In this document: positions 21,901 to 29,923 of the stretch, piece after piece
How the letters are laid out: each line of letters starts with the position of its first letter
Position numbering within the stretch: the first letter of the stretch is position 1
The notes under the pieces: model-generated
Told to the model about the DNA's origin: nothing
The model's database searches: none
Seen by the model: only the letters and a program-made list of their open reading frames with translations
Origin: Vanessa cardui
Lineage: Eukaryota; Arthropoda; Insecta; Lepidoptera; Nymphalidae
Assembly: GCF_905220365.1 (NCBI RefSeq)
Contig: NC_061146.1
Span: forward strand, 4,281,538-4,345,537
Reading direction: 5' to 3'
Length of the DNA stretch: 64,000 nucleotides
Made by a program: the position numbers and the translations under genes

Positions 21901-23177
21901 ATGCTAGCGCTCGGCGGTTGGTTTTACATCACGTCCAAGTCGATTTGGCTACCCGCCTGGTTGCCCGTGGTCGCCATGTGTCTCTGCATCTTCTCTGACG
22001 CGGCTGGCTATCAGCCCGTGCCATACGTCATAACTTCTGAGTTGTTTTCATTTCAAGTAAGTTATTGTACGGCATAGTTTTTATAAAACCATCTATTGTT
22101 TTTTTTTATAGAATAGGTTGGCGGACGAGCGTATGGGCCACCTGATGGTAAGTGGTCACCATCACCCATAGACAATGACGCTGTAAGAAATATTAACTAT
22201 TCTTTACATCGTCAATGTGCCACCAACCTTGGGAACTAAGATGTTATGTCCCTTGTGCCTGTAGTTACACTGGCTCACTCACCCTTCAAACCGGAACACA
22301 ACAATACTGAGTACTGTTAGTTGGCGGTAGAATATTTGATGAGTGGGTGCTACCTATCCAGACAGGCTAACACAAAGCCCTACCACCAAGAATATATAAC
22401 TAATTATACCTACATATCTTGTTATATTTTATTTTGTTGATTTTGAACTATAATCATTTATGACTTCTATCTTCACAAAAGTCATATTTGACTAAAATTA
22501 AACAAAAAGTTAATAAATATAATTAAAAGACAATGACAGTAAATAACAGATACTAAATATATAATACTATTGTAATTACAATTCTATTACAGAATAAATC
22601 CATATTTAAAAATAAACAAAGACTCAGGCTATTTCTCTGTGTATTTCACAAAAAAATATTTAATCTATACTAATATTTTATGTATGAAAGTAACTTTGTC
22701 TGTCTATCTATCTGTGGCTCTTTCACTATCAAACCAATGAACCGAATATGATGAAATTCGTTATGAAGCAAAATTAAACTCCAAGGAGGGACATAGGCTA
22801 CTTTTTTACCTAACACCGATAGCCAACTTCTAAAACGAAAGCGAAGCCGGCGACAACTAGTATTTAATATGTTTCACTCATGAAATCATTATCTTCTATT
22901 ACAGCATCGTGGTATGGTGACGTCATTCGTCAGCAGCGTCGACGCCCTCAGTGACTTCCTCCAATCAAAAGCGTACGACCCCCTCTTAAAACTATTAGGA
23001 ATACATTGGGTCTTCATACTTTTCTCATTAGTTTGTTTCATAGGTACGTTATATACTATATTATATGTACCAGAGACGAAAGATAGAACCGTAGAGGAAA
23101 TCTATGCCATTCTAGACGGCAGACAGAAGGAGAAAAGGAAAGATGTTGAAACCGGCAACGAAATGAGTAGATTGTAA
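3917..23177 (+). CDS. SLC2/Tret1-like facilitative sugar transporter, 5'-partial, 7 exons
   Basis: Exons are 3917-4146, 10417-10533, 11318-11524, 20504-20636, 20937-21166, 21862-22056 and 22905-23177. Phases join without a stop and give about 461 residues. The order of motifs is that of a 12-TM major-facilitator sugar porter: a TM1 segment reading GMLMGWQSPMTPIL, a loop 2-3 DRWGRK, a TM4 RAVAGL, a mid-protein PETPVFL (PESPR type), a second GRK after TM8, and a C-terminal PETKDRTVEEI. By family it should move a sugar such as trehalose or glucose across the plasma membrane by facilitated diffusion. The usual QQLSG motif of TM7 reads QETCG here, so the substrate is uncertain. The first exon shown begins in mid-codon with no start Met, so about 20-40 N-terminal residues are missing. 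The stop is TAA at 23175. The family is certain; the exact substrate is not. Confidence 0.9.
4217..4385. mobile_element. Snap-back inverted repeat with 66-bp perfect arms
   Basis: The arms at 4217-4282 and 4320-4385 are exact reverse complements over 66 bases, separated by a 37-base loop containing GCAGTGTTCGTGGTCACGGG. The unit would form a long hairpin. A related, more degraded copy is at about 21206-21360, with the same arm start and loop but a broken second arm. It is best read as a fold-back non-autonomous element in a transporter intron, 70 bp after the donor of the exon ending at 4146. Confidence 0.8.
4421..4672 (+). mobile_element. LINE 3' tail, truncated
   Basis: It starts in the last codons of a LINE reverse transcriptase reading frame, ending IDSTPWE and stop, then carries the 3' UTR and a TTTAAG-type repeat tail ending near 4672. 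The inverted copy at 16468-17213 has the same C-terminus (DSTPWE) and the same UTR. It is only about 250 bp long, typical of a 5'-truncated insertion. Confidence 0.75.
4703..4865 (+). repeat. Decayed GCCCGCG-type repeat
   Basis: It shows the blocks TTTTGCCCGCGGATTCGCTCG, AGGCAAAAAAGTAG and TGAAAGAGTGACAGGCAGA in the order seen at 1750-1915. The first block carries a small internal change, and parts of the centre are missing. Confidence 0.65.
4886..5226 (+). repeat. Degenerate ~280-bp dispersed repeat (R3), interrupted
   Basis: Its outer pieces match the R3 family described at 20161-20442 in opposite orientation: GGTACC..CCATTCATCAC at the left and GTTAATATTTCTCACAG with CTATGACTATTACAACC at the right. 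About 115 bp of unrelated sequence lies between them near 5010-5125. Divergence is high. Confidence 0.45.
5232..5533 (-). repeat. tRNA-derived SINE-1, full length, reversed
   Basis: On the minus strand it has a tRNA-like head (GATGGCCCAGTGGTTAGAACG, an A-box; GGGTTCGAAC-like B-box region, here altered), a ~200-bp body with TGCATGTGACAAATTTCATAG, the segment GCCCAGCAGTGGGAATTTACA, and a (TTG)n tail. On the plus strand this appears as an AACAACAAAC start. At least twelve copies occur in the window. Confidence 0.85.
6563..6833 (+). repeat. R3 dispersed repeat
   Basis: It runs from TTGGTGGTAGTGCTTTGTGC to TATGCTCGTCCGTCTACG followed by a TATACCATA end. It is the opposite orientation of the copies at 20161, 22110, 47360 and 50082. 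No open frame is present. Confidence 0.8.
7590..7755 (+). repeat. Decayed GCCCGCG-type repeat
   Basis: It opens ATTGCCCGCGACTCCGTTCCCG and keeps TTAGGCAAAAATAGTAGCCC and GAGAAAGAGCGACGGGCAGA. It is slightly shorter than the copy at 15754. Confidence 0.65.
8096..8394 (+). repeat. tRNA-derived SINE-1, full length
   Basis: This is one of the best-preserved copies. The A-box is TGGCCCAGTGGTTAGAACG, the B-box is GGTTCAAACCC, the body contains GGAGGAAACCTGCATGTGAC, and the tail is TGTTGTTATTGTA. It lies inside a transporter intron. Confidence 0.88.
8908..9155. mobile_element. MITE-like element with ~50-bp terminal inverted repeats
   Basis: The left end reads CAGGGTTATTGGTAAATCGA and continues with CCGCTAGGAGGTGATAGGG. 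The right end, reverse-complemented, reads CAGAGTTATTGGTAATTCGA with CCGCTAGGATGTGATAGGG. The interior has no open frame. TA dinucleotides lie at both ends. About 248 bp in total. Confidence 0.75.
10164..10402 (+). repeat. tRNA-derived SINE-2
   Basis: The head reads CGACCTCCGTGGTCGAGTAG (A-box region) and GAGTTCGATTCCCGGC (B-box), as in a tRNA promoter. The body carries GTTTTCTATGTTTTCTTGGG, the segment CTGATTTTCCATAACACAAG and an ATTTATTTATTTA tail. It differs from SINE-1 throughout. The tail stops about 15 bp before a transporter splice acceptor at 10416. Confidence 0.85.
10417..10533 (+). CDS. Sugar transporter exon 2 (TM3-TM4), directly behind a SINE
   Basis: This 39-codon exon reads ISWSITLFSLRPWALITSR and continues AVAGLACAGCYVVTPLYLKE. 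It supplies the TM4 RAVAGL signature and ends at GAG before GTAAGT. It is phase 0 on both sides and joins the VASDKIRG of the next exon, which matches the family order. It was easy to miss because the longer open frame here is a different, non-coding one. The acceptor TAACAG lies about 15 bp after the tail of a tRNA-derived SINE, so the pyrimidine and branch region is probably SINE-derived. Confidence 0.85.
12194..12752. mobile_element. Candidate MITE with ~20-bp inverted ends
   Basis: The left end TAATAGGGTACTTTCGGTG pairs with a right end whose reverse complement is TAATAGGGTATTCTACGGTG. The interior, about 560 bp, has no open frame. It contains GTCACGTGATCTAAAACACG, which resembles the GTCACGTGACACAAAACGC block of the family at 18210-18656, and a GTGACGTCACC block. 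The two families may be related. Confidence 0.6.
13259..13700 (+). repeat. GCCCGCG-type repeat, longest copy
   Basis: It begins CTAGCTTTTGCCCGCGACTT, contains AAAACCTCAAAAATTGTAGC and TTCATTCAAATCCATTCAGT, and ends CATACAAACTTTTGCCTTTA. At about 440 bp it is the longest of its type here, with extra central sequence absent from the ~160-bp copies. Confidence 0.65.
13905..14190 (+). repeat. Degenerate SINE-1
   Basis: The head is heavily changed, but GCAAGCACCACTGATTTTTC, GAGGAGCCCTTAACCCAGCAG and the CTGTTGTTA tail are in the SINE-1 order. This is an old copy. Confidence 0.65.
15754..15905 (+). repeat. GCCCGCG-type repeat
   Basis: It carries CACCCGCGACTT, GTTAGGCAAAAAAGTAGCC and TCATCAAAATCGGTTCAGCAG with GAAAGAGCGACAAACAAAC. 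Part of the first block is lost. Confidence 0.65.
16083..16468. mobile_element. MITE-B, full copy with ~30-bp inverted ends
   Basis: The left end (AGTACGACAAAAATTAGATG, then TAGCATCGG) and the right end (CCGATGCTACATCTAAGTTG) are inverted copies. The interior contains GTCATATGATATTACAACA and a CGATTTACATGACCGAT segment. Related copies are at 37722-37980, in reverse, and 63043-63212. The right end directly abuts a LINE tail. Confidence 0.75.
16468..17213 (-). mobile_element. 5'-truncated LINE, C-terminal reverse-transcriptase region
   Basis: The minus strand encodes, in two frames, a segment with SIMSYGIMLWGN and LQKRAIRAIYNLGAKESLRY, then one with VGQCIRFYNRIPESVQNAS and a DSTPWE end. These are typical of the region after the catalytic core in Jockey/CR1-type LINE polymerases. 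A (TTTGAG)n tail lies at the low-coordinate end. The frame is broken near 16980, so it is not functional. Confidence 0.82.
17537..17823 (-). repeat. SINE-1, reversed
   Basis: It starts on the plus strand at AACAGTCTGTAAATTACCCAC and ends at CCACTGGGCCATCTCG. The B-box region is altered (TTTGAACTCGAAAT). Length about 287 bp. Confidence 0.82.
18210..18656. mobile_element. MITE-A, full copy with inverted ends
   Basis: The ends GGCTATTTGACAATGCG and, inverted, GTCAAATAGCC flank about 447 bp. The interior includes GTCACGTGACACAAAACGC, CTGATTGGCCGGGCTTATGA and CACCGACCCCATT. TA is seen at the right end; the left flank has AA. There is no transposase frame. Two more copies are at 41732-45551, split by a LINE, and 56603-57046. 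Confidence 0.85.
18844..19072. mobile_element. hAT-like non-autonomous element with 8-bp target duplication
   Basis: The left end is CAGCGGCGTAGCTA and the right end is TAGCTACGCTACTG, inverted copies beginning CAG. The flanking octamers ATAATATG (18836-18843) and AAAATATG (19073-19080) match at 7 of 8 positions. The interior is notable for repeated GGGGCCC blocks. CAG ends and an 8-bp duplication are hallmarks of hAT transposons. Confidence 0.8.
19200..19560. repeat. Minisatellite, ~73-bp unit, about five copies
   Basis: The block CGCAAAAGGACGTAAGAGCA starts at 19321, 19393, 19467 and 19540, with a diverged copy near 19247. Each is followed by a GATTCGATATAGTAACAAA-like block. The spacing is 72-74 bases. 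The first unit is the most decayed. Confidence 0.85.
20161..20442 (-). repeat. R3 dispersed repeat, well preserved
   Basis: It runs from TGGTATAGGTTGGCGGACGA through GGGCCACCTGATGGTAAGTG and CCTTGGGAACTAAGATGTTA to TGCGCAAAGCGATACCACCA. There is no open frame or tRNA-like head, so the class is not assigned. It lies about 60 bp before the acceptor of the transporter exon starting at 20504. Confidence 0.85.
20504..20636 (+). CDS. Sugar transporter exon 4 (cytoplasmic loop between TM6 and TM7)
   Basis: The exon encodes EARAALAWLRH followed by an acidic stretch with many E and K residues, ending KASWKSI plus one base. It is the charged intracellular helical loop of SLC2 porters. The acceptor is TTTAG at 20499-20503 and the donor is GTGAGA after 20636. 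The one-base phase is completed by the next exon. It lies about 60 bp downstream of a ~280-bp repeat copy. Confidence 0.88.
21206..21360. mobile_element. Degraded copy of the snap-back element
   Basis: It shares the arm (AATAAAACTAGTTTTAACGG, GCGTATATTAATTATTTTTA) and loop (TTTCGAGCACTTTACAG) of 4217-4385 and the trailing AATCGCGAAAAT block. The second arm is mostly lost. Confidence 0.65.
21555..21737 (-). repeat. Degenerate, truncated R3 repeat
   Basis: It retains GCGCTGTAAGAAATATTAAC, ACTAAGATGTTATGTCCCTTG and GTTTAGCGGTTGAATATCTA. It lies in the short intron before the transporter exon at 21862. Confidence 0.7.
22110..22390 (-). repeat. R3 dispersed repeat
   Basis: It is nearly identical in order to the copy at 20161-20442, including CACCTGATGGTAAGTGGTCA and a CCTACCACCAAG end. 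It begins about 50 bp after the donor of the transporter exon ending at 22056. Confidence 0.85.
22668..22863 (-). repeat. GCCCGCG-type repeat, reversed
   Basis: The minus-strand order is CTAGTTGTCGCCGGCTTCGC, AGGTAAAAAAGTAGCCTATG and AGTGAAAGAGCCACAGATAG. It lies immediately upstream of the last transporter exon. Confidence 0.65.
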
Positions 23178-25121
23178 ACCATTATTTTTATACGCAATTC
23201 CCCATTTATTTATATATTTAAAAATAATTATTGACTAAAAAAGGGTGATGTGAAGACATAAAATATTAAAAATACAGTTATTGTGACAGCGCGATTATAA
23301 TTTCATATTGGTAATCAAGGGACACGTGTTACATGTTAAACATTCGAAATACGATTGACCGACCGAGAGCGTAATTTGAATTTAGAACTATATTGACGTT
23401 TGCAAAACAAACGAATACAAAAGAGCGTAACAACCAAACAGCCAATATTAAAAATTATTACTTGAAGTCGGCTTTACAATACGTTGCATTCCAAAATAAA
23501 AATATTCTGACAAAAAATATATTGTTAAAATAAAAGATATGTTATTGTATATGTTAAAAATTTCTAACAACGTTTGAATTAAGAAAATATTAATTTTTTC
23601 ATCGACGTTTCTTTTTGGATCATATTTATAAGTATAGTATGTATGTATAGTTTATCGAATGATTCGCATTTGTACAGTTATAAAAACCAAGGACCAATAT
23701 TTATATTCGTATGCTTTGTGATAGTGTGAGACGAAAATAGAGTAAAGAGATTTTATTAAATCTGTGCCATTAATTCAACTGACTCAGAAAAAATGTATGT
23801 TATGTTTTAATTTAATCTGTACAAAAACAATAAAATATAAAATTCATATATTTTTTTATTTCTTAAAACAGTTCAAAATTAAGTAACTGATTATTTAGTT
23901 CGTGTTATATTTACTTTAGGTTTCTTAACAAATAAAATAAGGTTACGCTTGGAATAAAATTTAAAAAAAATTTCAATTAACTCGCCATGAAAGACAGATA
24001 TATTAATAAGAAAATATATTTTTAAGGTAACATTAGCAAAACTCACTAAAGCTTTTTTTATTACAGCAGAACCAATCTAATAAAGACAGCTTCAATTTTA
24101 CGTATAAAATTGTTTGGCCAAAGTTGCCGGGAATAAACCATCTGCTCCGATTTTTTTACCTATATTTATTATTAATACTCACATAATAATTTACATATAA
24201 AAAGCACAATTAATTGTCAGTCATTATCGAATTATTTTTGTCTTTGACATGTTTTTTTTTTTTTTAATTACACACAAATGGCAAAGAAATGTATTCTTTA
24301 ACTTTGACTAAAGGCGGCAAATTTTGACTTTTGAAATTTGAATTTTGTATTTTGAAATTCCAGTGATTAAACATTAATTATCGCATTTATCAATAATATG
24401 CATAGCTCCGTTGCATTAATTGTATATAAATAGGGCTTCAAAATTTTAAACCGACTAGTCTTCTTTGTGTCAAATCTATTACACATGCCAGTGGCAGAAT
24501 ATCTTGCGCTCAACTGGCCAAGAGAAAAAAAAAACATTTTGTACAGAATAGATTTTAAAAAGTTTGTATTTGTTTTGATTGTGCAATGAAATATTTATGC
24601 TGTGATAAAGTTGAAATTACTTTATTTGTATACAAGGTTTTTATTTTATTTTTATGAGATGTTGATTCCAGATATGTGATATTATTGACGAATTAATTAT
24701 GGTATTATTAGAAATAAGTTTAAATGCCATTAAATAATTTATGATGGAGTATATTTTGTTTGATTTCTTTATTGTATAACCTTTGAATTTTCAAGCTTCT
24801 TCAAGAAAAGAACGACCTCAGACCAAATGATTTAATAAACTTAAACTTATACCAATATGATATTGTAAACCACAGATAACTCCAAACTACGAGCTACTTT
24901 TGAGGATTTCTTAACAAAATATCCATTTTTTTTTCTGAGCCAAACCGGGTTTGACCTCAGGATCTGTCTTGTTTAAAACTTCCCTCTACTAGAAAATTTA
25001 CCTTTTACGATGTAATCGTAACAAAAACATATTGGAAGCAATAAATTTCTTATCAAAATATATTGTTTTACATTCAAAGTAATCGATATTTTGTTGATAA
25101 CGCGGCATTTCCAAATGGACA
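23178..25121. other. Spacer between transporter stop and protease-homolog start
   Basis: No gene was seen. It should hold the transporter 3' UTR; the first AATAAA after the stop is at about 23495-23500, but several others follow, so the cleavage site is not determined. No repeat with clear boundaries was recognised. The promoter of the downstream gene is expected near its right end, but no core motif could be fixed. Confidence 0.5.
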
Positions 25122-25209
25122 ATGCTCTACAATTCAGTGATTTTAATAACCTTTATTGTTTTTATTGATCTTGTACTCACTAATGTGGATAGAAAAGACA
25201 CTTCAGTTA
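25122..25209 (+). CDS. Protease-homolog exon 1: signal peptide
   Basis: ATG at 25122 opens MLYNSVILITFIVFIDLVL followed by TNVDRKDTSV and one extra base, then GTAAGT. The hydrophobic core and the one-base phase that completes the next exon's TG into Met support it. The exon is too short to stand out on its own. Confidence 0.75.
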
Positions 25210-28200
25210 GTAAGTTATAAACATCGTAAATTTCACTATTATATTTAAGTAAATTACATACGTTTTTAAGACTTGAGCTTAATTAAGGAACCATGGAATA
25301 CATCCCTGATATTTTACTTATGAAAAAATCAAAGTCTTATATCATAACGCTACGCAACTATTATTTGCTGATTTCCACAAATATGGCGAATAACATATAT
25401 AGTCCAATGTGTCCAACAAATAACAGTAATTAAGCAAATATTTTGATATATTTAAATTATTAACGGTTTCAAATCCAGTCCATAATGTGAATGTTATGTG
25501 TACGTTTGTGAACTTGCCAAATATTTGACCAAACACGCTAAGCCAAGTAAAGCGTTGAAATACGAAAATTGTACGTTAATATCATTTCAATTCTTAAATA
25601 GAGTTTACCTGTAAAAGGGCTGATTTCTGACAAATGTTTCTCTGTATTTAGAGACAGAGATGCTTTTTCAAGACAAAAATTATATTCAATGAAAATATTG
25701 TTTTGTAATATAAATATAATATTGTAGCTTTATTTTTAAACTAACATTTTGACTTGAATTTCATTTAAATTTAGAACAAGATATGATGATGTTATGAATT
25801 GTTTCCAAGACTGTTTTTAATTTGATTTTTAAGTGAAATTCAAAATTAATCTAGACACCAATGAGCCTGAGCCCTTACAAGATGGTCGTCGACGCCACAA
25901 CGCCGAAGACAAGCAAGCACTCAGAATCCGCAACGATTATGTATCCAGCATAAATAGTAATAAAGATAGTTTGCGAATTCGAGGCGGAAACACGACCGAC
26001 ACTAAGAATTTTCCGTACATAGCCGCTATTATTATAAATGGTAGACTGTGGTGTGCTGGGACCATTGTTGATGTCAATTGGGTGCTGACTGCTGCACATT
26101 GTCTTAATTAGTAAGTTCAATATCACATAGTCCTAATAAACAACAGCCTGTAAATTCCCACTGCTGGGCTAAAGGCCTCCTCTCCCTTTGAGGAAAAGGT
26201 TTGGAACATATTCCACCACGCTGTTCCAATGCGGGTCGGTTGAATACACATGTGGTTTCTATGAAATTTGTCACATGCAGGTTTCCTCACGATGTTTTCC
26301 TTCACCGCTGAGCACGAGATGAATTATAAAGACAAGTTAAGCACGTGAATCAACGGTGCTTGTCTGGGTTTGAACCCGCAATCATCGGTTAAGATGCACA
26401 CATATATAAACCTCACGAACTTCGTATAAATGCTTCGAAATTCAAATAATTTGGTATTCTCATATTCATATATCCGAAATAAGGCAGTCAGTAATCGGTA
26501 CCCTGAGATTACCCATTGGTTTCAGAAACATAGTCTCTGAAGACTTTTATTATTCACACTTTTATATTTCCCATAATAGATTGCGCGTATTTATGTTTTA
26601 CCCGTTTGAAATTCACCTAAGTAAATTAGAATTTCAATTCTATTTAGTATGTCTTCTACTATAGAATATTTGGTCAAATTTCTGACTATTGTGCTCAACT
26701 TAAATTTTGCCTGAACAAAACGCTAAGATTACGATTACTAGATTATTTTCTATTGTCTTTGTCTCCTACTATAAACAAATTTTAAATTAATGTCTGAGAA
26801 CAAATATTTATTCATTACAATACCTGTTCATGGCTCCGTTTATGTTCCTAATTCTTCTATTGTTCATAAAATCCGAATTCAATTTAAATTACATGTAATG
26901 GTGCGGAGTGAAGTACTGCAAGTATTTATTTATACAAAAATGTATTTAAATGTTGAAAAAGAGTAACTGAACTACTGAGTTTGCCGGTTCTTCTAGGTAG
27001 AATCTAGTTTCCGAACCGATGGTAGTAGCTACACTAATTATTGTTAAATGACGATTCAAAAGTGCTTGTAAAAGCCTACTTGGATAAAGTTTATTTTGAA
27101 TTTGATTTTTGATCCATACTGATTATCAGATTATTGTAGATATTGACCTTTCAATTCTCTTAACACTGGAATGGGATCTTATTTCAATGACACTGAGGAC
27201 TTAATCTTTTAAAGAATTAATATAACCCAGTATATCAAGGTTCCATGGAAGGTTTTCCCTTTTTCCTTTGTATTCTATAATTTGAGATATCGTTAAACCA
27301 ATTATTGGTTACCAATGATTATTTTTTATATTCGAATGTGTGCAATAAATATAGTAAACCCAGTTCGTATTATTAACAAATGTCAATTTTATAAATTAAA
27401 CATTTGGTCCTCAAAATCAGTGTTCTTCACGTGGCACCGATGAAGACTTTAGGGCAATATGTCAAGATCAGGGTGGGCAGCGCCCGGCCCCACGAGGGAG
27501 GGACGTTGGTTGATGTAGCCGGAGCAATTCGTCATCCCAAATTTGAAGAGGAACCAGTTCCACACGCTGATATAGCCTTGCTAAAACTTTCTGAAAATCT
27601 TGGTAAGCAAGTATGATAATGGAAGCAATATTAGTAATATCTTGTAATTAATTAATTATATATGATATACTTTCGCACGAATGCGATAGAAGTAAGTATA
27701 TCATATTAGAAAAAACTAAAAAGTAGTAAAACTGTGTCTAAATCTCATTGTTATTCAATTAGATTAGTTGAGATAATCAAGGTTCTACTATACCCGAGTA
27801 GGTATATTAAAACCTCGATTATCTAAACTAATTGGGACCCACACTAATACGGAAATTCTAATCGGGGCTACTTTTGGAGACAAGATCAAACAATTACACA
27901 CATTTTCACATGTAACCAGTATAGGCTATTAAAATGTGTCATATATATTAAAGTATAAAAAGCCGCAAACCAAATAAAATCTCGAAACTAATCAATGATT
28001 CAAATTTTAAATCTTAAAAGTTATACACAGTGGTTCTGTGAATACTATATAAAAAGAATCTCAAATATATTAATAATACATTTTTATCTATAACGTTTTA
28101 CAGAATTTCAACAGCACATAAACCTCATCAGAATATATGACGGCATGAAGGAACCCTTCGCACAAAGCTTTGTGTCTGTAACGGGGTGGGGAGCTACACG

Positions 28201-29911
28201 TGTAATTATAACATATTATTTATTTCTTAAAAATATATATACGAAAACTTTTTGAAGATTGAAGGTAATGTTTAATATATTATAATAATAAAATGTATAA
28301 TGTAAACTTATGAATGATTATTTTCAGGGTACAGACACGTCGTTCCGTGATCACACACCAGACCTTATGACAGCCCGACTTAAGGTGCGCACGCGCAGCT
28401 ATTGCAGTGACGCATATCAGCTCGTCAACGGTTTCCAGTTCACGGCAGATTTCTTTTGTGCTTCCTTGAGAAATGGTACGAGAGATGCATGTTTGGTAAG
28501 TTTTAAATGAAAATGAACTCGACAACAATAACCTGTAAATTACCTACTGCTGGGCTAAGGCCTCTCTTTTGAAATGCACGCGTTCTAACCACTGGGCCAT
28601 CTCGACTCTGTCAACTTAACTCATGACAATTAAATAAAAAAATCTATACGTAGACGCATATGTACAAAAGATAATACGATTAGGGTGACTAGAGACGCCC
28701 GCTTCCTGTTCATTATTTTAAAAATGGTAAACGATATAAAAACTCCAACTGTCCTTTCTAAACACGATGTATAAAATTTGCTTTGGCGACTAATAAATGC
28801 TATAAAATTAAATGATATTGAAATAATAACGGTCACATTTCATTAGTCTTTCCTTTTGTGTCCATAGTTCGATGCCGGGGCCCCGGCCGTGCAACACAAC
28901 CGGCTAATGGGAGTCATGAGTTTCGGACCAGAGAGATGCGGTCACGAGTACCAACCGGCTGTTTTTATCAAGGCTTTTTATTTTAGGTATATCTTACAGT
29001 ATAAATATTTTGTAGCTTAGTATATGATTCAACGCATATAACATGATAACGCACGCGCAAGTCCATAATTTATCTATACGAATATTATAATTATATATAT
29101 GTATACATATATTATATTCTGTTATCGTAATAATTATTACTATATATTTATGTTATTCTATTTTATTTATTTTTTGTATCCTTTTCTTTCTATACTTTAG
29201 ATTGAATACTTTTGATTTGTAACATCCGTATAAAGAACACACCATTTACCGTAGGTGAAAATTGTTATAGTTAATCCTAAATAAGGCATCCACGACACAA
29301 GCGCGCTTAGTGTGGACGCCCCTGGAAATCGCGCCATGATATCACTTCGGTCTTTCACGAACAAACCGCTGAACAACCCCCTAAAAAGCGAGCGAAGCCG
29401 TGGATAATCTAACTACAAAATAGATATAAGATTTGACATTGAGAACTAAGGTTGTCATATTTTAGGCAAATGTTCTTATTTATTTTTATTTAACAGATTA
29501 TACAGAATTTCAAGGATTTAGCGAAAGCATAAACAGTGAATTAGGAACCAGCTTAGAGCGCGTTCAAATTTGATCTGCGCGCGTCAAAAGTCACTGAACG
29601 TTCGACAAATCTGAACGCACCCTAAAATAAGTGCATAAGTGCTTTATGCCAAACGGCTCTTCTGAATGATTTTATAAAACTGTAAATAAATAATCAGACG
29701 GCGAGACGTTTTTGATAATATACCAAAAAAAACTTTTCAACTTTTTAGAGATTTCGTAAAACACACGATATCATCATACAAGACGACGGCTGAACTGATT
29801 GAAGCGATGAAAGACATAGACCCGGTGGTCCGTCCACCGGTGCACGTGCTGGAGGACGGGCCGGTGTACAACCCGGACGAAGTCACGCAGCCGGACTTCA
29901 GACACGACTGA
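25122..29911 (+). CDS. Secreted serine protease homolog (catalytic Ser replaced by Ala), 7 exons
   Basis: Exons are 25122-25209, 25834-26110, 27421-27602, 28104-28201, 28328-28495, 28868-28986 and 29749-29911. They form one frame of 364 residues. Residues 1 to about 22 are a hydrophobic signal peptide (MLYNSVILITFIVFIDLVL). A charged propeptide without a clip-type cysteine cluster leads to an activation-type site R77-IRGG. The S1 fold follows: TAAHC with His118, HADIALL with Asp172, TGWGATR, and Cys pairs 103/119, 241/259 and 270/295. At the Ser position the protein reads DACLFDAGAP, so Ser is Ala274. Asp268 sits where the trypsin pocket Asp lies. Such homologs in insects often act as non-catalytic cofactors in extracellular protease cascades. 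A 53-residue tail follows the last core strand. The start was chosen for the signal peptide and phase. Confidence 0.9.
26141..26403 (-). repeat. SINE-1, reversed, head-truncated
   Basis: It starts on the plus strand at CAACAGCCTGTAAATTCCCAC, 30 bp after the donor of protease-homolog exon 2. It ends within the tRNA-like head at GTTAAGATGCACAC, lacking the A-box end. Confidence 0.82.
26955..27110 (+). mobile_element. LINE 3' tail fragment
   Basis: It contains CTGAGTTTGCCGGTTCTTCT, TTCCGAACCGATGGTAGTAG and a TTATTTTGAATTTGATTTTT end. This is the same type of 3' UTR as the LINE tails at 4421 and 16468, but a diverged subfamily. Confidence 0.65.
28522..28604 (-). repeat. SINE-1 with internal deletion
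   Basis: Only the tail (ACAACAATAACCTGTAAATTA) and the tRNA-like head end (GATGCACGCG to GGCCATCTCG) remain, 83 bp in all. About 200 bp of the middle is missing. It sits 26 bp after the donor of the exon ending at 28495. Confidence 0.8.
28868..28986 (+). CDS. Protease-homolog exon 6: altered active-site Ser loop
   Basis: The exon begins FDAGAPAVQHN, directly after DACL of the previous exon. In active S1 proteases this junction reads GDSGGP; here both Ser and the second Gly are Ala. It continues to GVMSFGPERCGHEYQPAVF, the usual VSWG-C-PGVY region. The codon at the Ser position is GCC, and the frame is open on both sides of AG/GT sites, so a sequencing frameshift does not explain it. Confidence 0.88.
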
Positions 29912-29917
29912 CGATTT

Positions 29918-29923
29918 AATAAA
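29918..29923 (+). terminator. Polyadenylation signal AATAAA of the protease homolog
   Basis: AATAAA begins seven bases after the TGA at 29909-29911. A very short 3' UTR is implied if this is the signal used. Confidence 0.6.

Noticed and set aside
28200..28206. Alternative donor one base into 28200 for protease-homolog exon 4
   Set aside because: That phase puts a stop into the next exon; the GT at 28202 keeps the frame and yields GWGATRGTDTSF.
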